Below, piece after piece: positions 1 to 7,668 of a stretch of 7,708 nt of DNA. The position numbers and the translations under genes were made by a program. The notes beneath the pieces were generated by a model. It ran no database searches and had not been told where the DNA came from. It saw only the letters and a program-made list of their open reading frames with translations. Source of the stretch: Nitrospinota bacterium. Lineage in GTDB: Bacteria > Nitrospinota_A > UBA7883. The stretch is from NCBI GenBank assembly GCA_029880775.1, contig JAOUNV010000068.1, positions 1 through 7,708 of the forward strand. Reading direction: 5' to 3'. Every line of letters begins with the position of its first letter. Positions within the stretch are counted from its first letter, which is position 1.

Positions 1-1199
1 CTTGCGTACTTGCCGTTTACCATGTTCGTGCCCAGGTCCGATTCTTTGGCGGCGGTGTAGAAAACGTGCCCGTCGGGATTGAGCAGAAACAGGTCGTAGT
101 AGCCATACAGCTCTACGTATTTTTTGTAATACTCGTTCCCATTCTGGTCCACGGGGGAAAAAGCCTCCGCCACGTCTATCTCCGCCAGAATGGCCCAGGT
201 GACATTGCCGATCTTCAGGGGAGCATAGGCCGAAACCACCGGGCTACCGCTAAAGCCTATAATCACATCGGCTCCAGCATTACCCGCCAGAGCCTCTCGG
301 GCAGCCTCCGTGTCCACTTTTCCCTTTTCCGGATCTTGAAATGAGGCTTTAACAGAGTGGTTGGTGGGATCACGATAAGAATCGGAGCGCATCAGCAGGT
401 CCGATCCCACCAGATATGTCTCGCCGGTTTTGCCCATGCCGTTGCGCTGGGTCATGATGGTGTTGATTTCCCCCAGCGACATCTGGAAAACCGCCACGCC
501 GATCACCGACCCGCCGGAGCCATAAAGCGGAGTGGCCAGAAAAGCGGCAGGTTCATTTGATATGTCATACCAGGAATAGTCTATGAAGACCGGCCTGTTT
601 CTTCCATCGCGAAAAGCCCGGGCCAGCCCGCTATCCTTCAGTTTGCCGGTTAGCAGGTTCTCGCCCAGATCCCCTTCTTTTTCCACGGTGAAGACCACGT
701 TGCCGGAGTTGTCGATAAGAAAAACGTCGTAGAAGCGGAAACTTTTCTCGAACGACTGGAATCCGGGAAGCCTTCTATCGTACGCTTCTTTATATTGCTG
801 ACTATTCACCCCATATCGGAAGACATCTTCCATCTCGCGGACACCTCCTGTAAACCGAAGGTTTCGTTTCACGTCCTCCAGTTCGGCAAGCTTGTTCTCG
901 AAATGCATTTTGATCTCGTGCGCTTTTATCTGGCGCACGGCTTCCATCTTGGAGATCGCCTCATGGCGCAGGGTGGCCACAGTCTCCATGATCACGCCCA
1001 TGTCTCCCCGGCGCTCCTTGAAGAACTTCTCGATCTGCAGCTTTTTGACTTCTCTTAGTCCCCCCAGTTGGTTATACTCCTGCTCTTCCAGGTTGTTTCT
1101 CATCTCCCATTCGATCAAAACTCCGATTATTAAAAACGGAAGGATGCCCACCGCCAGGAAATAAACCAGAAGTTTGGATTGAAGCCTCCAGGTGCTCAT
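1..1199 (-). CDS. Membrane sensor with Cache-type extracytoplasmic domain, N-terminal part (runs off left edge)
   Basis: This is the first 399 codons of a minus-strand gene that is open to the window edge; two bases of codon 400 remain. The ATG at 1197-1199 follows an AGAGGAG-type ribosome site (complement of about 1210-1217). Residues 10-30 form one strongly hydrophobic membrane segment after a short basic N-terminus. Residues about 31-130 are charged and probably helical or coiled coil. Residues about 150-345 resemble a double-Cache ligand-binding region, including a YDVFLIDNSGNVVF strand pair and a GKTGETYLVG motif. A second copy of the first motif appears at 367-397 (YYDLFLLNPDGHVFYT). 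No second membrane segment is reached, so the sensing region faces the periplasm and continues past the edge. In this family the output may be a chemotaxis signalling domain, histidine kinase or cyclase; that part is missing, so I assign no symbol. The small-molecule ligand is unknown. Confidence 0.88.
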   Translation of the reverse strand, partial: MSTWRLQSKLLVYFLAVGILPFLIIGVLIEWEMRNNLEEQEYNQLGGLREVKKLQIEKFFKERRGDMGVIMETVATLRHEAISKMEAVRQIKAHEIKMHFENKLAELEDVKRNLRFTGGVREMEDVFRYGVNSQQYKEAYDRRLPGFQSFEKSFRFYDVFLIDNSGNVVFTVEKEGDLGENLLTGKLKDSGLARAFRDGRNRPVFIDYSWYDISNEPAAFLATPLYGSGGSVIGVAVFQMSLGEINTIMTQRNGMGKTGETYLVGSDLLMRSDSYRDPTNHSVKASFQDPEKGKVDTEAAREALAGNAGADVIIGFSGSPVVSAYAPLKIGNVTWAILAEIDVAEAFSPVDQNGNEYYKKYVELYGYYDLFLLNPDGHVFYTAAKESDLGTNMVNGKYA

Positions 1200-1285
1200 T
1201 GTCGTATTTCTCCTCTTGCCGTCATGGCATCACCATGCGTCGAAAAAAATGTTGTGAATTTATATCCAGAAATTCTTTCAGTCCC

Positions 1286-1318
1286 CAGGCGGCCTGTAGT
1301 AGATGTGGCGCCACCTCT
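1286..1318. repeat. Two adjacent inverted repeats in the sensor gene leader
   Basis: Bases 1286-1296 read CAGGC-G-GCCTG, a perfect 5-base dyad with a one-base centre. Five bases on, 1301-1318 read AGATGTGGCGCCACCTCT, an 18-base palindrome with 8 of 9 pairs matched and a perfect 10-base core (GTGGCGCCAC, 1305-1314). Symmetry of this kind suits a dimeric DNA-binding protein or a stem in the leader RNA. No function can be read from sequence alone. Confidence 0.4.
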
Positions 1319-1382
1319 GATGTCAGTGACAAGAGATGAAAATAACCAGCGCAGAGGCCCTGGACTGGGGAACGAACTTTGC

Positions 1383-1402
1383 CGACTAGTCGAGCAACGC
1401 TC
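1383..1402. repeat. Palindrome CGACTAGTCG overlapping a small hairpin
   Basis: Bases 1383-1392 form a perfect 10-base palindrome. The adjoining GAGC-AAC-GCTC at 1392-1402 is a 4-base stem with a 3-base loop. Both lie in the presumed 5' leader of the minus-strand sensor gene. They may be an operator or RNA structure, but short dyads of this size can occur by chance. Confidence 0.25.
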
Positions 1403-1449
1403 ATTTAAGAACGAGCCAGCCTGTATATCTCCACCATTCATGATGAGAT

Positions 1450-1458
1450 ATTTTATCA
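1450..1458 (-). promoter_or_regulatory. Possible extended -10 promoter for the sensor gene
   Basis: On the minus strand the bases read TGATAAAAT, an extended -10 element (TG, one base, then TAAAAT with 5 of 6 consensus matches). There is no good -35 hexamer upstream, as is common for extended -10 promoters. It lies in the most AT-rich part of the spacer. Transcription would begin near 1443 and give a leader of about 240 bases before the sensor start. It also falls within an imperfect 18-base palindrome (1441-1458, 7 of 9 pairs). This is a pattern match only. Confidence 0.25.
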
Positions 1459-1510
1459 CAGTTTTTTCTAAACCATGAATTTATGACTCAATCGGTATAT
1501 ATAAACAGCT

Positions 1511-2770
1511 CTATATTTGCTTGAATTGTTTAGCCAATCTCAACACCTGGTCGTGGTAGTTGGAGCCTATCTCCGCTCCGTACCATATGTTGGGCAACTG
1601 GCTCATTCTTTCATATTTCATTTTGAATAATATCTGCCCATCCTCGATGATGAACGGCACGTCATGGGGGCGCACCTCCAGCACAGCCTTGGTCCCCTCC
1701 ACCTCGCCGGACTTGCCGTATCCAAAGCCGGGATCGAAAAATCCGGCGTAATGGGTTCGCAGCTCGCCGGAACCTGCGTCGAACTCCACCATCTCCGCCG
1801 CGCAACTCATCGGCACCCGGATTCTTTCCTTCGACGCGAAGATGTAGAACTCCTCCGGCTCCAGGATCAGCCTGCCGTTGCGGGGGGGGTGTATCGGTTC
1901 CCAGAATTCATCGGCGAAATAGTGGGCCATCTTCTCAAGGTCTATCACATGACTGTTTTTCTTAGCCTTATAGCCTATAGGTCCGCCGTTGTCCGAGGTC
2001 AGGTCCACACTCATCAACAGGCCATCATTGGTTAGATGTCCAGCAGGGCTGTCAATAAATTCCCCATTGGAACCGAACAACAACTCTTCATCCATGTAGA
2101 GTGAAAACAATTCTTTTCCATAAACTTCAATTGGGTTTCCTAGATCGTAGAGGAACTCATGCTCTGCATGTGCAGTGTATAAACCGGTCGCCTCATCCTT
2201 TATTGATTTTCCAGGTTCTCGCTGTTCACTTTTCACAGGAGTTTGTGATGAACCTTTGCTATGTAAACGTAGCTGATTGAGCCTTTGTCCCGCTTTCACC
2301 TTTATAGTAAAAGAACGGGGCACCACCTCCAGATAAAGCTTTCCTCTATATCCCGCTGATACTTCCTCGAACCGGGAGCAGTTGTCTGTGATCACCCTGG
2401 TGAAGACATCCAGCCGACCGGTGGAGCTTTTTGGATTGGTCTTTCCCCGGACAGCGGCTCCCAGGCTCAGCTCCTCCATAAGCGGGATAAGGTACACGGC
2501 GCCCCGCTCCAGGATGGCTCCTTTCTCCAGGCCCAGCTCATACATCACCAGGTCGCTCATTTTATTGGCCACAGTGTCCGACTGGGGGAGGAAGCTTGAT
2601 TGCAGCCGGTAGGCCGTTGGGCCGAGGCGAAGATCCACGGAGGCGGGCTGGACCTGTGCGACAAGATTCTCAGCTGGCGTGCGCGGAGCCGTGATGGATC
2701 CCCCCTCAATAAGCTTGATCAGCGCCTGCGAGGGGAGGACACCCAACATGTTTTCCTGTTTTTCGGCCAT
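1511..2770 (-). CDS. dcd: Two-repeat 2'-deoxycytidine 5'-triphosphate deaminase (long Dcd form)
   Basis: The predicted reaction is dCTP to dUTP plus ammonia, a cytoplasmic step feeding dUMP for thymidylate synthesis. The 419-residue protein resembles the long Dcd family, usually about 360-370 residues, in which the deaminase/dUTPase fold occurs twice. Repeat 1 (about 10-170) has QPASVDLRLG (41-50), PKSSTGRLDVFTR (113-125) and E148 in YLEVV. Repeat 2 (about 255-390) has DFWEPI-like EFWEPI (288-293), H340, FFDPGFG (344-350) and E365 in VLEV. The SSxxR motif is present only in repeat 1 and DPGFG only in repeat 2. Residues about 165-245 form a hydrophilic linker longer than I expect, encoded by AT-rich DNA. 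The ATG at 2770 has a weak GGGGG upstream. Met8 (2749), preceded by AGGA, would match the usual family start and is a real alternative. Family assignment is confident; single activity versus combined dCTPase/dUTPase activity is not. Confidence 0.85.
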   Translation of the reverse strand: MAEKQENMLGVLPSQALIKLIEGGSITAPRTPAENLVAQVQPASVDLRLGPTAYRLQSSFLPQSDTVANKMSDLVMYELGLEKGAILERGAVYLIPLMEELSLGAAVRGKTNPKSSTGRLDVFTRVITDNCSRFEEVSAGYRGKLYLEVVPRSFTIKVKAGQRLNQLRLHSKGSSQTPVKSEQREPGKSIKDEATGLYTAHAEHEFLYDLGNPIEVYGKELFSLYMDEELLFGSNGEFIDSPAGHLTNDGLLMSVDLTSDNGGPIGYKAKKNSHVIDLEKMAHYFADEFWEPIHPPRNGRLILEPEEFYIFASKERIRVPMSCAAEMVEFDAGSGELRTHYAGFFDPGFGYGKSGEVEGTKAVLEVRPHDVPFIIEDGQILFKMKYERMSQLPNIWYGAEIGSNYHDQVLRLAKQFKQI

Positions 2771-2797
2771 TAAAAGCCCCCAATGGCTTATGAATAA

Positions 2798-2825
2798 TTG
2801 ACTATGTTAAAGGACATACTATATC
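2798..2825 (+). promoter_or_regulatory. Candidate sigma-70 type promoter for the ilv operon
   Basis: TTGACT (2798-2803) is followed after 16 bases by TATATC (2820-2825). Transcription would start near 2832, only about 32 bases before the ilvB ATG. That leaves no room for a leader peptide, T-box or other attenuator. The -35/-10 interval includes a small dyad, TATGT-N6-ACATA (2803-2818), that could be an operator. The -10 match is only 4 of 6, so the assignment is tentative. Confidence 0.4.
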
Positions 2826-2826
2826 A
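2818..2826 (-). promoter_or_regulatory. Candidate extended -10 promoter for the deaminase gene
   Basis: On the minus strand these bases read TGATATAGT, an extended -10 element whose hexamer TATAGT matches consensus at 5 of 6 positions. The -35 region is poor. Transcription would begin near 2811, about 40 bases before the deaminase ATG. The element overlaps the candidate ilv -10 on the other strand. Confidence 0.35.
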
Positions 2827-2863
2827 TCAATAGTTTAGCCATAATAACAGGCGTTATCGACAA

Positions 2864-4552
2864 ATGGAATACACAGGCGCGGAGATTTTCGTTAAATCTC
2901 TGCTAAAACAGGGCGCCGACCTGATCTTCGGTTACCCCGGAGGCGTGGTGCTCCCGATTTACGACGAGCTTTTCAAGACACCCAAGCTGCGCCATATCCT
3001 GGTGCGCCACGAGCAAGGCGCGGTGCATATGGCCGATGGATTCGCCCGGGCCAACGGAAAGCCGGGCGTGGCCCTGGTCACCTCCGGCCCTGGCGCCACC
3101 AACACCGTCACCGGCATTGCCACAGCAAATATGGACTCTATCCCGATAGTGGTGTTCACAGGCCAGGTGCCCACGGGGCTCATCGGCAACGACGCCTTCC
3201 AGGAGGCGGACATCATAGGCATCACCCGCCCCTGCGTGAAACACAGCTACCTGGTGCGGGACGTGAAGGATCTGGCCTCCACCATAGCGGAAGCGTTTTA
3301 TATCGCCACCACCGGCAGGCCGGGCCCCGTGGTGGTGGATTTGCCCAAGGATGTGCTGCTGGCCAAAACGAAATTTGAATACCCGGAGACGGTGGAGCTA
3401 CGCAGTTATCGCCCCACCACATCGGCCAATAAGCGGCAGATTGACAAATTGGCCGCCGCCCTGGAAGAGGCCAAACGCCCTGTGCTGTATGTGGGGGGCG
3501 GCATGATCCTGACAAACGCCGCCGCCGAGCTGAAAAAACTGGCGCACACCATCCAGGCCCCCGTCACCATGACTCTCATGGGGCTGGGCAGCTTTCCATC
3601 ATTGGACGATCTGTGCCTGGGGATGCTGGGGATGCACGGCACATACCGCGCCAACATGGCTGTGACTCATACCGACCTTATCGTGGCCTTGGGCGCAAGG
3701 TTCGACGACCGGGTCACCGGCAAGCTGGATGAGTTCGCCCCCAACGCCAAGGTGGCTCATGTGGATGTGGATCCTACCGCCATATCGAAGAACGTGCCTA
3801 CGCACATCCCGGTGGTGGGGGACTTGAAAGACGCCATGAAAAAGCTCAATGCGGTGATCGCCGAGAGCAAGGTGGACTGGAAAACCAAGCATAAGCCGTG
3901 GCTTGCGCAGATTGACGAGTGGAAACACGCCAACAAGCTCGAATATGTGAAGAAAACCAACGTGATCAAGCCCCAATTTGTGGTGGAGGAGATCGACCGG
4001 GTCACAGGAGGGGACGCCATATTCACCACCGAGGTGGGGCAAAACCAGATGTGGGCCGCTCAATATCTAACCTTGAAAAGGCCGCGTACATTTCTGACCA
4101 GCGGTGGGTTGGGCACCATGGGCTACGGCTTTCCCGCAGCCATCGGCGCCCAGGCGGCTTTCCCAGACAAGGTGGTGATAGACATCGCAGGCGACGGCTC
4201 TATACAGATGAACATCCAGGAACTGGGAACGGCGGTGCAGCAGCGTTTGCCGGTGATCGTGGTGATACTCAACAACGGCTTTTTGGGAATGGTGCGCCAG
4301 TGGCAGCAGCTTTTCCATGGCAACAGATACGCCTATACCTGCATGGAGAGCCAACCGGATTTCGTAAAGCTGGCGGAGGCTTACGGCGCCTTGGGAATCC
4401 GCGCGACCAAGCCAGAAGAAGTGGGTCCGGCCCTGGAGAAAGCGATCGCCGCCCGCAGGCCCACTATTATCGACTTTGTGGTGGACCGGGAGGAAAACGT
4501 GTACCCGATGGTGCCGGCCGGTTCGCCGCTTAACAAAATGCTACTGGCCTAA
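2864..4552 (+). CDS. ilvB: Acetolactate (acetohydroxyacid) synthase, large catalytic subunit
   Basis: This thiamine-diphosphate and FAD enzyme condenses two pyruvates to acetolactate, or pyruvate with 2-oxobutyrate to acetohydroxybutyrate, the first common step to valine, leucine and isoleucine. The 562 residues are full family length. The N-terminal pyrimidine-binding domain (about 1-165) has FGYPGG (22-27) and the catalytic Glu50 in [17 protein letters not shown] (99-103) is the conserved loop that lines the herbicide site in plant enzymes. The central FAD-type domain spans about 190-330. The C-terminal domain (about 365-550) has the diphosphate/Mg motif GDGS (443-446) through NN (470-471), then [10 protein letters not shown] (472-481). 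The ATG at 2864 gives the standard [14 protein letters not shown] start, although its Shine-Dalgarno (AGGCG, about 12 bases away) is weak. It opens the plus-strand operon, and the small subunit follows 12 bases after its stop. Confidence 0.97.
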   Translation: MEYTGAEIFVKSLLKQGADLIFGYPGGVVLPIYDELFKTPKLRHILVRHEQGAVHMADGFARANGKPGVALVTSGPGATNTVTGIATANMDSIPIVVFTGQVPTGLIGNDAFQEADIIGITRPCVKHSYLVRDVKDLASTIAEAFYIATTGRPGPVVVDLPKDVLLAKTKFEYPETVELRSYRPTTSANKRQIDKLAAALEEAKRPVLYVGGGMILTNAAAELKKLAHTIQAPVTMTLMGLGSFPSLDDLCLGMLGMHGTYRANMAVTHTDLIVALGARFDDRVTGKLDEFAPNAKVAHVDVDPTAISKNVPTHIPVVGDLKDAMKKLNAVIAESKVDWKTKHKPWLAQIDEWKHANKLEYVKKTNVIKPQFVVEEIDRVTGGDAIFTTEVGQNQMWAAQYLTLKRPRTFLTSGGLGTMGYGFPAAIGAQAAFPDKVVIDIAGDGSIQMNIQELGTAVQQRLPVIVVILNNGFLGMVRQWQQLFHGNRYAYTCMESQPDFVKLAEAYGALGIRATKPEEVGPALEKAIAARRPTIIDFVVDREENVYPMVPAGSPLNKMLLA

Positions 4553-4564
4553 GGGGGGAGAGCT

Positions 4565-5053
4565 ATGAGACACACCATTTCAGTGCTGGTGGAGAACAAA
4601 TTCGGCGTGCTTGCCCGGATATCGGGGCTTTTCTCCGGCCGGGGGTTTAACATAGAGTCGCTCTCTGTCGCTCCCACTTTGGACCTGACCACCTCCCGGA
4701 TGACCATCATCACCAGAGGAGACGACGCCATCATCGAGCAGGTGACAAAACAGCTCAACAAGCTGATCGATGTCATAAAGGTGATAGACTTCTCTGACGA
4801 GGATTTCATCGAGCGGGGAATCGTCCTGGTGAAAGTGAATTCCGAGCCGAACAACCGCGCCGAAATATTGCGGATGACGGAAATATTCCGCGGCAAGGTG
4901 GTGGACGTTTCGACCAAGACCTACACTATAGAAGTCACCGGCGCTGAAGCGAAAGTGAGCGCCTTTGTGGAAATGATAAAACCTCTTGGGATTATAGAGA
5001 TCGCCCGCAGCGGCAAGATCGCCATGTCTCGGGGGAAAAAAACCCTGGGATAG
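4565..5053 (+). CDS. ilvN: Acetolactate synthase, small regulatory subunit
   Basis: This subunit binds IlvB, raises its activity and makes it sensitive to valine. The 162 residues match the family length. An ACT domain fills residues about 2-75, beginning HTISVLVENKFGVLARISGL and including the RGFNIESLSVAPT segment. A C-terminal ALS_ss-type domain follows (about 80-158), with IERGIVLVKV and a closing IARSGKIAMSRG. Gly14 and Asn29 sit at the positions that confer valine inhibition in E. coli IlvH, which suggests feedback control is kept; that is inference from numbering. A strong GGGGGGAG ribosome site lies just upstream of the ATG, only 12 bases after ilvB, as expected for balanced subunit synthesis. 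The symbol ilvH would be equally acceptable. Confidence 0.96.
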   Translation: MRHTISVLVENKFGVLARISGLFSGRGFNIESLSVAPTLDLTTSRMTIITRGDDAIIEQVTKQLNKLIDVIKVIDFSDEDFIERGIVLVKVNSEPNNRAEILRMTEIFRGKVVDVSTKTYTIEVTGAEAKVSAFVEMIKPLGIIEIARSGKIAMSRGKKTLG

Positions 5054-5086
5054 GCCATACACCGCATCCGGCCCTGTTCCATATAA

Positions 5087-6118
<1,032 letters not shown>

Positions 6119-6122
6119 GACT

Positions 6123-6761
6123 ATGCCGTTTGATCGCGAATGCCTTTTGTTCGTCATCCCGCTGGTTGTGGTGGCGCTGGCCTTGTTCCTGTTCGGGTTG
6201 GCGAAGCCGGCATGGGCCGTTGTGGCTCTGGCGGCTTTTGTCCTCTTTTTCTTTCGGGACCCCAGCCGGGTGATCCCGGCGGACGAGGATCTGATCGTGG
6301 CCCCGGCGGATGGCAAGGTCATCAGGATCGACTCCTCTTATCAGAATGACGACTTCCCGGACGGGGCGGTGTGCGTCTCCATTTTCCTCTCCATATTCAA
6401 TGTCCATGTGCAGCGCTCCCCCATCGCCGGGACAGTAGCCACCAAGAAGTATAACAAGGGGCTTTATCTGGCGGCATGGAACCATAAGGCGAGCGAGGAC
6501 AACGAGAGCAACTTGACGATCTTCGATACAAGTATCGGTAAAGTGGGAGTCAAGCAGATCGCCGGACTGGTGGCCAGAAGGGTGGTCACTCGGGTGAACG
6601 TGGGCCAGACCCTGGCCAAAGGAGAGCATATCGGGCTCATAAGGTTCGGCTCCCGGGTGGACCTGATTCTGCCACAGGATGTGGAACTGGTTTCCAAGAT
6701 GGGGGACAAAGTCTCCGGGGGAAGCACCGTTATGGCCAGGATAAAGGTCAAGGCTGACTGA
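6123..6761 (+). CDS. psd: Phosphatidylserine decarboxylase proenzyme (short form)
   Basis: It converts phosphatidylserine to phosphatidylethanolamine at the inner membrane, using a pyruvoyl group made by self-cleavage. The 212 residues match the short Psd type, below the roughly 300 of the E. coli form. Two membrane segments (about 8-27 and 29-45) are followed by FFRDPSR (43-49) and PADGKV (61-66, Asp63). The LSIFNVHVQRSP stretch (89-100) carries His95, and NESNLT (127-132) is the usual NERN-like motif. RFGSRVDLILP (174-184) contains the Gly176-Ser177 cleavage site, where Ser177 becomes the pyruvoyl group and splits a large beta chain from a small alpha chain of about 36 residues. Asp63, His95 and Ser177 make up the expected catalytic set. 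The ATG lies 4 bases after the ilvC stop with little Shine-Dalgarno, so translation is probably coupled. Its substrate is supplied by the next gene. Confidence 0.95.
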   Translation: MPFDRECLLFVIPLVVVALALFLFGLAKPAWAVVALAAFVLFFFRDPSRVIPADEDLIVAPADGKVIRIDSSYQNDDFPDGAVCVSIFLSIFNVHVQRSPIAGTVATKKYNKGLYLAAWNHKASEDNESNLTIFDTSIGKVGVKQIAGLVARRVVTRVNVGQTLAKGEHIGLIRFGSRVDLILPQDVELVSKMGDKVSGGSTVMARIKVKAD

Positions 6762-6763
6762 CC

Positions 6764-7615
6764 ATGGATACGCACGAGCAGAATCACACTGAAAACTCCA
6801 ATGGCGAGGTGGACCTCAACGGTATACCTCCGGAGGAGCAAATGGAGCCGGGCGGCAGGCTGCACAAGTTCCGCAAGGGGGTCTTCATAGTCCCCAGCCT
6901 GGTCACCTCCGCGGCGTTTTTCTGTGGATTTTACACCGTCGTGGCCTCCATCAACGGCGACTTCTACAAGGCTGCGTGGGGGATCATATTGGCCATGATC
7001 CTCGATGGGCTTGACGGGCGGATCGCCAGGGCCATGGGCGCCACGTCGAACTTCGGTGTGGAGTTTGACTCGTTGTCGGATCTTATGTCCTTCGGCCTGG
7101 CGCCGGCCATCCTGATGCATAACTGGGTTTTGCAGCCATACGGCAGGCTGGGGTGGATGGCGGCGTTTCTGTTTGCCCTGTGCGGGGCTCTGCGGCTGGC
7201 GCGGTTCAACATCCAGCAGTCCGACACCAGGAAGGATCACTTTGTGGGGATGCCCATCCCGGCGGCGGCGGGGCTTTTGGCCGCCACTGTGCTGCTGACC
7301 ACTGGCGCGCTGGAGATGGAGAAAGCGCCTGGTGTCCTGATGCTGGTGACCGTCTACGCGCTGGCGCTTTTGATGGTGAGCAATGTCCCGTATCGCAACT
7401 TCAAATATATCGACACGAAAAAAAGGAGACCCTTTCATCTGTTTTTATGGATGGTGCTCTTCTTGTTCATTGTGGCTCTGTTCCCCCACCATATGCTTTT
7501 CGCCATGACGCTGGCCTACATGGCCCACGGCCCAGTGGAATGGCTGCTGGCATTGCGCAAGGGTGATGGGGACTCGGAGCAACATCCGGAAGAGGAGACT
7601 TCCGGGCCGATGTGA
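6764..7615 (+). CDS. pssA: CDP-diacylglycerol--serine O-phosphatidyltransferase (phosphatidylserine synthase)
   Basis: This integral membrane enzyme joins serine to CDP-diacylglycerol, releasing CMP and giving phosphatidylserine for Psd. The CDP-alcohol phosphotransferase signature is complete: D81, D84-G85, A88-R89, G98, D102 and D106 with exact family spacing. Around it, hydrophobic segments at about 40-61, 68-80, 107-122, 129-146, 164-182, 188-206 and 223-255 give a multi-pass protein of the Bacillus/archaeal membrane type (PssA type II). The reading frame begins 2 bases after psd. Residues 1-33 are an acidic, hydrophilic tail before the usual RKGVFIVPSLVTS start. An in-frame ATG at 6842 (codon 27) has a perfect GGAGGAG site just upstream and would give a 257-residue protein of normal family length, so the true start may be there. 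The C-terminal 20 residues are acidic and probably unstructured. Confidence 0.94.
   Translation: MDTHEQNHTENSNGEVDLNGIPPEEQMEPGGRLHKFRKGVFIVPSLVTSAAFFCGFYTVVASINGDFYKAAWGIILAMILDGLDGRIARAMGATSNFGVEFDSLSDLMSFGLAPAILMHNWVLQPYGRLGWMAAFLFALCGALRLARFNIQQSDTRKDHFVGMPIPAAAGLLAATVLLTTGALEMEKAPGVLMLVTVYALALLMVSNVPYRNFKYIDTKKRRPFHLFLWMVLFLFIVALFPHHMLFAMTLAYMAHGPVEWLLALRKGDGDSEQHPEEETSGPM
6832..6844 (+). promoter_or_regulatory. Strong internal ribosome site and alternative pssA start
   Basis: GGAGGAG at 6832-6838 stands at near-optimal distance from the in-frame ATG at 6842-6844. The upstream ATG at 6764 has only AAGG about 10 bases away. The same bases encode Pro-Glu-Glu-Gln, so the motif could be a coincidence of codon use. 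Confidence 0.4.
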
Positions 7616-7668
7616 TCTCGGACAATTAAACAAATTCGTCCCCTCTGGTGGGGTATTGTGATGACGTT
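7616..7668. other. Short spacer after pssA with a weak hairpin
   Basis: CCCC-TCTGGT-GGGG (7640-7653) can form a 4-base GC stem with a 6-base loop. No T-run follows, so it is not called as an intrinsic terminator, and transcription may continue into the next frame. Confidence 0.3.

Larger units (their letters stand above)
1200..1510. other. Intergenic spacer between deaminase and sensor genes, no gene seen
   Basis: Both flanking genes read on the minus strand, so this 311-base stretch is the end region of the deaminase transcript plus the leader of the sensor gene. Short frames here have no recognisable protein character. The part at about 1430-1510 is clearly AT-rich; the rest is closer to the window average. 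It contains several inverted repeats and one possible extended -10 promoter, listed separately. I found no GC-rich hairpin with a following T-run on the minus strand after the deaminase stop (TAG, complement of 1511-1513), so no intrinsic terminator is called. I recognise no riboswitch or tRNA. Confidence 0.6.

Noticed and set aside
1441..1467. Imperfect hairpin followed by TTTTTT on the plus strand, resembling a terminator
   Set aside because: The stem is almost all A/T with two mismatches, and no plus-strand gene ends before it; on the minus strand the T-run is on the wrong side.
66..1478. Several plus-strand frames of 60-120 codons in the first 1.5 kb
   Set aside because: Most lie opposite the sensor gene, whose minus-strand translation has clear membrane and Cache features; the last one spans the spacer without protein-like character.
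2826..2863. T-box or leader-peptide attenuator ahead of ilvB
   Set aside because: The leader after the candidate start is only about 32 bases and contains no run of Ile, Leu or Val codons and no hairpin pair.
3919..4533. A 204-codon plus-strand frame inside ilvB
   Set aside because: It is ilvB read out of frame, Gly/Arg/His-rich, and ilvB itself is intact and full length.
6464..7438. A 324-codon open frame on the minus strand opposite psd and pssA
   Set aside because: It lies wholly opposite two well-supported genes, is rich in Arg, His, Gln and Pro as expected of a GC-biased antisense frame, and has no recognisable domain.
7640..7653. GC hairpin after pssA as an intrinsic terminator
   Set aside because: The stem is only 4 base pairs and no T-run follows.
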